A stretch of DNA of 28,856 nucleotides from a virus: positions 1-28,856 of the IMG/VR virus record IMGVR_UViG_3300045741_000085; one strand, given 5' to 3'. The notes beneath the pieces were generated by a model. The model did no database searches. It was given only the letters and a program-made list of their open reading frames with translations, and was not told where the DNA came from. How positions within the stretch are numbered: the stretch's first letter is position 1; each line of letters starts with the position of its first letter. Shown here one piece after another: positions 14,456 to 22,000 of this stretch. The translations under genes were made by a program, and so were the position numbers.

Positions 14456-17115
14456 ACGGGTTTGAGCCCGCATACACGACGACCTTTCAAGGGCTCCCCA
14501 TCGTCATAGAGAATCGAAAGGGCAGCGTCCGCCGTGGCGTTGACCAGGACGGCCACGAGTGGGAAACGCGGATGATGAATCCCTACGGGTTCATCCGGGT
14601 GCGCGACGGGCGCGGGGCTGACGGAGAGTATATCGACTGCTACCTGGGGCCGAACCGTGAAGCCATGGCAGTCTACGTCATTCACCAGCAGGACCCCGAG
14701 ACGCATCTGTACGACGAGGACAAGGTAATGCTCGGCTTCAATTCCCAGGCCGAGGCGGAGACCGCATACCGAAAGCACTATGACAAGCCCGGCTACCTCA
14801 TGGAGACGACGGCCTTCGATTGCGTGGAGAAGTTCCGAGAGGCCATGAGGATGATGATGCCCGGCGATCCCGTGCGCCCCCCGCGCGAGGAGAAGAGTAT
14901 GGACCCCATGTTCGTCGTCCCGTTCGAGAAGGCAATCACGGTGAAGAAGGGGACCATCAAGGTTGGAGACAAACTGCGGTTCCATTTCAGCGGGACTATC
15001 GGCGAAGTCCCGGGCCGCGTTGTCGAAACCCCCGAGTCGCGGATTCACTATCCGCCGGATGCGCGGCCGTGGGGAGTAACGAAGGGTGACGTGTCTATCC
15101 TGACCATGCCGCTGGACAACGTCGGCATGTTCAAGGCGCTGCGGTCCGGGCTCGTTCCCACGAAAGTCCAGGTGATGCGGAATGGACGCGCGTTCACACA
15201 GACGGTCTACAAGCGGCCGGACGAGGCGCAGCCCGCCGCTGCCCCACGGCAGATGAACCCGGAGGACGACGTTCCGCGCGGGCCGTGGATTTCGGGTCCC
15301 CCGGCGGGCGAGGCTGACAACTTCGAGCGGCGCGCATTGAGCGGGATGGCGGACAGCCAGCTTGCCAAGTTCCAGAAGCAAGCGGAGAAGGCATACGCAA
15401 AGACGTTCAAGCTCATGGACCCAAACTCGAAAATGGCCCAGGAGGACCGAGAGCATTTCCAGCATCGTCTCCAGCTTGTCGAGGAGGAGTGGAAGCGCCG
15501 CAAGGGAATGACGAAGGCCATACGCGCGGGGCTCCACCCGGAGAAGGTCCCCGTCCACCGCGCGGGCAAGACGTTCATGCAGACCGTGTTCAAGAGGACG
15601 CCGAAGCTCCAGGCGCCGCGCAAGCAGAAGAAGGTCGAGCCGTCGCCCGGCCAGATCGGGTTCGACTTCGCTGCCGAGCCAGCCCAGGTGGAACCGACAG
15701 TCACTCCCGAGGCAACGGGTCTATGGCAGACTCTCTCCCCGGAGGCGCACGAGGCTCACGCGAAGCTGCGGGAGGCCCGGCGGAATATGGACTACACGAA
15801 GATGAGCGACAAGCTGGCCGATGAGACCTATGCGCTGCAACAGTTCGGCGCCGCGCTTGTCCCCGGGCTGCGGCTCCAGGACTTGGATCGGGCTGCGCTC
15901 ACGTTCGAGGTACTCGCCGGGACCGATGGCTCCGTAGAGAAGTGGAACGCCTACAAGGAGAAGCTGGCAGCGGAGAACAGGATCGCGCGGCCCAAGGCCG
16001 AAGCGACGGCGCCAGCCGCGCCCGCAGCCCCGGCCGAGGTCCAGCAGCTTCCCCAGGATGAGACGGCAGGATACCCGAAACTGCCGGAGGATGCCGCAGA
16101 GGCCGAGAAGTGGGTGAATGAGGGGCGCGCGTTCCTCAGTGACGACAACGAAACGATGGGGGCACACGACCCGGCGACGGGCCGACCGATACGGCTCACC
16201 GATGAAACGCTGCCGATGGCGCGTCCGCCCATGGCGTCCGAATCACTCAGCCAGTACCTTCTCAGCGCATCGGAAACCCTGATAGCGGAGTTGCGTCACT
16301 ATGACGGCGCCGACCATGCGGGGAGCGATAGCTGGCGCGAGGGCGTGAACGGGACGCGGCGGCTCCTGGAGAACGCGATAGCAAAGGGAGGGACGGACCC
16401 GCTGGCCGTCCGCCGCGAGTTCACCAAGCAGATCATGGAAGCGACGGCATACCTGGACGCGGAGAAGAAGAAGGAAGCCAACCGCAAGCGCCCAACCATC
16501 CAGTCATGGGCCGACCATGGCAAGGCGGCTCTCGAAGATGCCGGGGCGGCGTTCCGCATCATGTTCATGCGCTGGCAGGAGAAGGACGGTCCCGTGCTAC
16601 AGGAAACAGCGGAGACGGTGCGCGAGGATCAAGTCTACCAGGACCCTCCCGCGCGGCCCGATATCAACGCGCTCACCAGGGAGCAGGTGGATTCGTTTTT
16701 CAAGAACATCGAAAGCGCATGGTACGCCAACCGCGTGAAGGTGTTTTTCCCGGCGTACAAGGACGCATGGAAGAATCATCACCTTTCCAGGATGCCCATG
16801 GAGAAGAGGGAGGCCGTCGAGTTCTCCGGAGGAATCTGGCGGCTGGTATCGGGCGTGTCCAGCTTTCTGTTCGAGGGGAAGCGCAAGAGCACGGTGACGC
16901 AGGACGAGATTGCCCATGAGCTTGCCAATAGCCGCGCCTTGGCGGAACAGAAGATCGAGAGCGAAGCGAAGCTGAACGGGAGAAGCGGGGACGACCCGAT
17001 AACGCAAGCACAGCGTTCCGGGCTCGATGAGGCATGGCGGTTCGTGACGCTGGCGTTCAAGGCGGAGACAGAGAACGCGGGGACCCCGAACGGCGGGCGG
17101 TCGTACAACCAGTAG
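14452..17115 (+). CDS. Polyvalent protein with N-terminal inorganic-pyrophosphatase-like domain and two copies of the shared tag
   Basis: 887 aa from the GTG at 14452 (GTGA overlap); an in-frame ATG at 14383 would lie inside the previous gene. Residues about 10-130 resemble the InPase domain described in phage polyvalent proteins: GLPIVIENRKGSVRRG, then PYGFIRVRDGRGADGEYIDC with the acidic metal site, then DEDKVMLGF. Residues about 155-230 hold a beta segment (GTIKVGDKLRFHF). Tag copies lie at 234-256 and 361-384, each preceded by a similar helix (MFKALRSG, MTKAIRAG), so the segment looks duplicated. QIGFDF follows the second copy. The rest is long helical, Ala/Glu-rich sequence with a helical C-terminal domain (about 680-850) that I do not recognise. 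Such proteins are thought to be packaged and injected; pyrophosphate hydrolysis would favour phage DNA synthesis. Confidence 0.8.
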   Translation: MNGFEPAYTTTFQGLPIVIENRKGSVRRGVDQDGHEWETRMMNPYGFIRVRDGRGADGEYIDCYLGPNREAMAVYVIHQQDPETHLYDEDKVMLGFNSQAEAETAYRKHYDKPGYLMETTAFDCVEKFREAMRMMMPGDPVRPPREEKSMDPMFVVPFEKAITVKKGTIKVGDKLRFHFSGTIGEVPGRVVETPESRIHYPPDARPWGVTKGDVSILTMPLDNVGMFKALRSGLVPTKVQVMRNGRAFTQTVYKRPDEAQPAAAPRQMNPEDDVPRGPWISGPPAGEADNFERRALSGMADSQLAKFQKQAEKAYAKTFKLMDPNSKMAQEDREHFQHRLQLVEEEWKRRKGMTKAIRAGLHPEKVPVHRAGKTFMQTVFKRTPKLQAPRKQKKVEPSPGQIGFDFAAEPAQVEPTVTPEATGLWQTLSPEAHEAHAKLREARRNMDYTKMSDKLADETYALQQFGAALVPGLRLQDLDRAALTFEVLAGTDGSVEKWNAYKEKLAAENRIARPKAEATAPAAPAAPAEVQQLPQDETAGYPKLPEDAAEAEKWVNEGRAFLSDDNETMGAHDPATGRPIRLTDETLPMARPPMASESLSQYLLSASETLIAELRHYDGADHAGSDSWREGVNGTRRLLENAIAKGGTDPLAVRREFTKQIMEATAYLDAEKKKEANRKRPTIQSWADHGKAALEDAGAAFRIMFMRWQEKDGPVLQETAETVREDQVYQDPPARPDINALTREQVDSFFKNIESAWYANRVKVFFPAYKDAWKNHHLSRMPMEKREAVEFSGGIWRLVSGVSSFLFEGKRKSTVTQDEIAHELANSRALAEQKIESEAKLNGRSGDDPITQAQRSGLDEAWRFVTLAFKAETENAGTPNGGRSYNQ
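15151..15219 (+). other. Shared protein tag, copy 2
   Basis: Residues 234-256 of the pyrophosphatase-like protein: LVPTKVQVMRNGRAFTQTVY and then KRP. It is the more diverged of two copies in the same protein, which are 127 residues apart. Confidence 0.7.
15532..15603 (+). other. Shared protein tag, copy 3
   Basis: Residues 361-384 of the same protein: KVPVHRAGKTFMQTVFKR within the tag. QIGFDF follows about 20 residues later. Confidence 0.75.
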
Positions 17116-17126
17116 GGAGGCGCGTC

Positions 17127-17390
17127 ATGGAGTTCATGGTCAAGGTGACGACGGACGACGGGGAGAAGATCGTCCCCGTGGCAGCGGTCAGCGTTCTCAG
17201 GCTGGAGCCCGGCGACGTGGTGGTGCTCTCCCCCAAAAACGAGTTGGACCCGGACTCTTGCATCCAGATATGGGAGCTTGCGCGCAAGGTGTTCCCGAAT
17301 AACGAGGTCCTGGTGCTCGCATCCGAGACGAACATCGGTGTCATTTCCGCTTCCGCCGTCAAAGAGGCCACGGAGAAGGACGGCGGATGA
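17127..17390 (+). CDS. Small phage protein with PGDVVVL motif
   Basis: 87 aa; the ATG follows GGGAGG. The region LEPGDVVVLSPKNELDPDSC, then a helix (IWELARKVFPNNE), then VLVLASETNIGVI forms a strand-helix-strand pattern that recurs in small phage proteins of unknown function. It is coupled by ATGA to the next gene. Confidence 0.65.
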   Translation: MEFMVKVTTDDGEKIVPVAAVSVLRLEPGDVVVLSPKNELDPDSCIQIWELARKVFPNNEVLVLASETNIGVISASAVKEATEKDGG

Positions 17391-18652
17391 TGAGAGGGCT
17401 CATTCCCGTCAAGGTGCCGGTGCGCCGTGGCGGGCTCATGTTCATGCAGACCGTGTGGAAGGCGCCCGTCAAGCTGGAGAGCCCGCGCAAGGCGGAGAAG
17501 CAGTACGAGTTCAACGGGCTCGCGGGATGCGTCGAACAGCGCAAGCGCAAGAACGGCGCCCTGGTGGGCGTCTACAATAACGCCCAGGCCGGGCTCGACG
17601 ACAGCGGCGGGGAGCTTCCGTGGTCCAGCGTGTGCGAGACGCACGGCAACATCATCGCCCATCCCTCCCTAAAGCTGGCACAGTTTCACGCCGTGACCCC
17701 GGAGGAGTGGTGCGACGGCTGCATGGGAACCGATCCGCGCGACCAGTGGGGCGACGACTTCGATATTCAGATCACCCCGGCGGAATGGCAGCGCAACCTG
17801 GAGACCATTGCCGATTTCGAGAGCGGCAGCCAGATCAGCTATAACAAGGGGCAGACGCTTCTCCACGGATCGGAGAAGGACATGGCCGAGTTCGCCGACG
17901 CCATACGCAAGCAGGATCCGGCATTCGCATCCAAGATCGACAAGATGCTGGCCGACGAGGGGAGCGGGCCGCAGCTTACGCTTCCCCTGGAGACGCCGAA
18001 AAAGCCGAAGCCGACATACTCACAGATCACGTTCACCGACGAGGACGGGAAGAAGAAAAAGACGATCCTGAAAAACCCCGTTCCCGTGAAGCTCGCGGGC
18101 GTGGATTGCATCGGTGGACTGGAGATCACGAAAGAGGGCGACAGCACATTCGACGAGGGGGACAGGCGGCGGATCATCGAACGCAGCCTCATTTCCAAAG
18201 AGGAGCCGATGGTCTGGAACAATCACTACGCCGAGTTGGAAGTGGTGAAGCCCGAGCCGACGCCGCTGAAAGAGCACACCACGCCGACGTTCACCATTCC
18301 CGTCAGAGGCAAGGAGCCTATCCTGACCATCGGCAAGCAGGATGCGCTCGACCATTTCGCCGAGCTTCGCCGGAGGACCCTGGAGGCTGGAGATCGGAAT
18401 ATCCGCGACGCCGAGGGCATGGAGAGCTTCCGCATGGAGACTCCCCTTGTGCCCGGGATGTACTACATCGTCCATCCCAGCGCGCGCGAGCCCGGGAGAA
18501 TCCAAGTCACCGCGTTCACAAAGAAAGACGATCAGCCGTGGGGGCATAACACGTTCGACTACAGGGAGGATGCAATCAGAGCCTACTCTGGAGCCTCCGG
18601 CCCGTGGGGTCCGCCGTATGGAGATACCGGGATGCGGGTGGTGCCGTCTTGA
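17387..18652 (+). CDS. Tagged multidomain protein with putative Cys/His zinc module
   Basis: 421 aa. The shared tag is right at the N-terminus (residues 5-27: LIPVKVPVRRGGLMFMQTVW), so the protein starts with it. Residues about 40-112 look like a small metal-binding module: SVCETHGNIIAH (Cys83, His86, His92), then PEEWCDGC (Cys109, Cys112). A Lys/Pro linker with QLTLPL follows near residue 205. The C-terminal 130 residues contain RTLEAGDRNIRDAEG and PGMYYIVHPSAREPGRIQV, a beta-rich segment similar to ones found in other phage proteins. No catalytic site is evident. By context (between a pyrophosphatase-like and a DarB-like protein, sharing their tag) it is probably another packaged and injected protein; this is inference. 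Confidence 0.7.
   Translation: MMRGLIPVKVPVRRGGLMFMQTVWKAPVKLESPRKAEKQYEFNGLAGCVEQRKRKNGALVGVYNNAQAGLDDSGGELPWSSVCETHGNIIAHPSLKLAQFHAVTPEEWCDGCMGTDPRDQWGDDFDIQITPAEWQRNLETIADFESGSQISYNKGQTLLHGSEKDMAEFADAIRKQDPAFASKIDKMLADEGSGPQLTLPLETPKKPKPTYSQITFTDEDGKKKKTILKNPVPVKLAGVDCIGGLEITKEGDSTFDEGDRRRIIERSLISKEEPMVWNNHYAELEVVKPEPTPLKEHTTPTFTIPVRGKEPILTIGKQDALDHFAELRRRTLEAGDRNIRDAEGMESFRMETPLVPGMYYIVHPSAREPGRIQVTAFTKKDDQPWGHNTFDYREDAIRAYSGASGPWGPPYGDTGMRVVPS
17399..17467 (+). other. Shared protein tag, copy 4
   Basis: Residues 5-27 of the 421-aa protein: KVPVRRGGLMFMQTVWK within the tag. It is the shortest N-terminal placement, with only four residues before it. Confidence 0.75.
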
Positions 18653-18700
18653 ATGTTTCGAGGATTCTGGATACGTTCATAGACGGGAGGGCAGTATGCC

Positions 18701-18988
18701 ATGCCGCGAGTCTACGAGGTCCGGTTCCACGACGAAGCCGGACAGCTTGTAAAGACAGTGAAGCGGAAAGAGATGCACGAGGCGATGGCCGTCTATCGGC
18801 TGCCCCATGTCATCGAGCGCCGGGTCCGCTTTATCGTCAAGGCGGATTCCCGCGAAGCAAACAAAGACATGCCAGCCTGGAATCGCGCCAAGCGCCAAGT
18901 CCGCGCCGAGTATCCCGACATTTCCGAGGACAGCGAGCGTTTCTGGAAGCTCGTCCAGACTCTGTACCAGTCCATGAAAGCGAAGTAG
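18701..18988 (+). CDS. Small basic helical phage protein
   Basis: 95 aa. The ATG at 18701 is ten bases after GGGAGG; another ATG at 18696 is in a different frame that does not look coding. The C-terminal half (AWNRAKRQVRAEYP, then DSERFWKLVQTLYQSMK) resembles a short helical module often appended to phage proteins (a W-x-x-AK helix, then W/F-x-x-V-x-x-x-Y-x-x-M). The N-terminal half is beta-rich. The stop codon lies in the first arm of a putative terminator hairpin. Confidence 0.65.
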   Translation: MPRVYEVRFHDEAGQLVKTVKRKEMHEAMAVYRLPHVIERRVRFIVKADSREANKDMPAWNRAKRQVRAEYPDISEDSERFWKLVQTLYQSMKAK

Positions 18989-19022
18989 ACCGGATCTCCT
19001 GCTCCTCCGGTCTCTTCATTTC
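18987..19022 (+). terminator. Possible intrinsic terminator or attenuator hairpin
   Basis: AGACCGGA (18987-18994) and TCCGGTCT (19006-19013) are perfect 8-bp inverted repeats with an 11-base loop, followed by CTTCATTTCC, a weak T-rich stretch. It lies in one of the two longest gaps of the window (49 bases), just before the 1,920-aa gene. The imperfect T tract makes partial termination more likely than full termination. Confidence 0.4.
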
Positions 19023-19037
19023 CAACGGGAGGGGACC

Positions 19038-22000
19038 GTGTTCGTCCTTCAACTGACAAAGGCCCGCCATGCTGCCGGACTCGTCCCAAAGAAGATCACC
19101 GTCCACCGCGACGGCAAGCCCGTCCTGACAACGGTGTGGGTACGCCCGGAAGAGGCTGCGACCGAACAGCCGAAGGGTGTCCAGTTCGACCTGTTCGCGG
19201 AAGCCGGGGAGCAGCGGGAGAAGGAAGAGCGCAGCCGTGCGACGCCCCCCGGCCTGGACGAAGCGAAGTGGAAGTCTGCCCTGGAGCGAGCCGACCAGAT
19301 GAAGGCCGTCTCCGCGAACATGACCCCGGCCGATCTCCAGGCGCTCACCCCCGGCGAGCGGACCGCCGTGGAGAAGCTGAAACGCGGCGAGGTCGTGGAC
19401 GTTGCCGAGGAGTTGTATCGCGGGGAGCACGGGGCTCCCGAGAGCCCGAAGCCCGGAGAGGCCGAAGCGGCAGCCGAGGCAGCGCAGCCCGAGCCCGTCA
19501 TTCCAGAGCCGAAGAAGCGGAAGCCGCGCGCCGCGAAGCAGAAAGCAGCCGCCGAGCCCCAGGCCGAGGTTTCTCCCGTCGAGGCCGAGGCGCGCAAGAT
19601 CGTTCCGCCCGCCGTCGAGGTAGAGCCCGCGTCCGCCTCCGCGCGCGGCCTGGATACCCCGATCTCGAAAACAGAGTTCCGCGACTATGGCTCCTGGGCC
19701 GCGAAGGGCCGAGGCATGACACCGGACAAGCGCAACACGCTCAATCAGAACGTGGCCCGGATCCTGATGAAGCCCGGGAACGAGATCACCGAGGAGGAGA
19801 TCGTCCAGATCCGGCAGTACAGCGGATTCGGAGGAGTGAAGGCCGAGGACGAGCGCGGAGTGCTTTACGATTACTACACCAGCCCGCCCGTGGCGAAAAT
19901 GACGTGGCAAATGCTGGACAAGCTGGCGCCGATCAAGGAGGGCGCAACCGTCCTGGAGCCGTCGTGCGGGACCGGCGTGTTCTTTGATGTGGCACCCGAA
20001 GGCATGAAGCTGACCGGCGTCGAGCTTGACCCGCGCACAGCATCGGCAGCCGCGATCCTCCAGCCGAAGGCCAAGGTCCACAACATGGCTTTTGAGCAAT
20101 TCAACCTCTTCAACATTGCCGAGTTCGATCATGTCGTAGGCAACGCTCCATTCGGCGAGCGGCCGATCACCACGGGTTTCATGGACATGCCCGGGGAAAA
20201 GAGCCTGGACCGTTACTTCATCGAACGGTCGATTGACAGCGTGAAGGACGGCGGGACCGTGGCGCTCATCGTCCACCCGGGGGTCCTACGGGGCAAGAGT
20301 CACCGCGAGTGGCGCGAGAACCTTTCCAAGAAAGCGCAGTTCATGGGCGCCGTGAAGCTGCCAACGTCCAGCTTCAAGCACACGCACACGGCCGTCTCAC
20401 CCGACATTCTGTTCTTTCGGAAGCTCCCCCAGGAGGCGCGCGATATCCTGGCGAGCATGGATACGGCTGCCGTGGACGACGCCGGGTTCATCGACCATGA
20501 CTGGACCGAGGGAAACTACTACGACAGCTACCCCGACAACTACCTGGGCGAGAAAGCGCGGGGCAATTTCGGACAGGAGATTGCCGAGGGCGAGTTGACC
20601 CCGGAGAAGATGGACAAGGCAGTCAAGGCGTTCCAGGCAAAGCCGGATCTCACGACGAAGCACCTGGACGCGCTGCGTAAGTACGCCGAGGCGCATCCGG
20701 CGGAGAAGAAAGCGGCGCCGAGCGGGATGAAGCCGACCGAAATGGAGGCAGCCGCAATCGCGGAAAAGACTCTCCAGGTCGGCATGACCAAAACGGTGGA
20801 CGGCGTGATTTACCGTCTGAACGCGAATCACCGATGGGAGCGCGTGGACGGCGACGCTATCGTGGCGGCAAAGGTCGATGCGCTGAAAGCGATCTCCGCC
20901 AACGTCAAGGCAATCCGCGACGCCATGCACAACCAGGAGCCCGTGGACGTTCTCCAGGCGCAGACCCGCGAGCTTATGCAGAATTACGCCGATACCTACG
21001 GCTCGAAGCACGGGGAGGATGAGGACGTAAAGAAATGGCTGAAAAAGAACGCGGCCACGGAAGGCGTGTTCGAGGCCATGGCGACAGCGGCCGACTCCGA
21101 TATCGTCACCAAGCAAAACGTGTTCGACAAGTACATCGAGATCAAAGACGGGCACCAGCCAGACGTGGAAGCCCTGTCTGCTATCGCGGCGACAGGCGGG
21201 ACCGCGACCGAGGAGCGTATCCGCAAGGACTATCCGAACCGCGCCGACGAATTGATCGGACTCATGTACGCCAACAAGGACGTGTTCCTGGACACGGATG
21301 GTGCTTGGAAGCTGCGGGAGGATTTCGTTGTCGGCAACGCATACGAAAAGATGGACGCTCTCAAGGCAGCCATCGAGAAGGAAACGGATGCGAAGCGCAA
21401 GGCGAAGCTCCAGGCCGGGCACGACACGCTCTATGAGGCCATCGGGTGGGTCCCCATCGAGGACGCGGACATAAAGCCGTACTCGCGCTGGATACCCGAG
21501 GACATCCTGAATCGGTGGATCACGAGCGAGAGCGGACTGGACATGGGCGGGAGTAGCGGCATGGGCGGCCCGCAGGTCCGCTGGGACGAGGATGAACAGA
21601 AATGGTCGTCAAGCAATTCCCAGCTTGAACGTTTCTTCAACCTCCAGAAGCAGCGTGAGAAGGGCGTCGATACCGATGTCTACAACCGCAACATGGAGGA
21701 CAACTTCAAAGCGTTCCTGGCCGTGGACACGGAAGCGCGAGGGCAGGTCGAGGACCTCTACAACCGGCTGTTCAACGCGGAGCTTGGCGTTCCCACGAAG
21801 GTCTACCCGATAGCTCTCGAAGGCTGGAACAACGACAAGTACACGCTCCGCCCGTGGCAATGGCAGACGATCCACCATCTCTACCGGTCCGGGAAAGGCA
21901 TCTCCGCGCTCGGCGTCGGGTTCGGAAAGACGCTGGGCGCCATCGGGCTCATGGCGCTACTGCGGCAGGAAGGCAAGGCAAAGCGCCCGTTCCTCCAGGT

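Noticed and set aside
18653-18700. Possible small gene in the 48-base gap before 18701
   Set aside because: The only short frame has nine codons; I see nothing else there apart from the ribosome binding site of the next gene.
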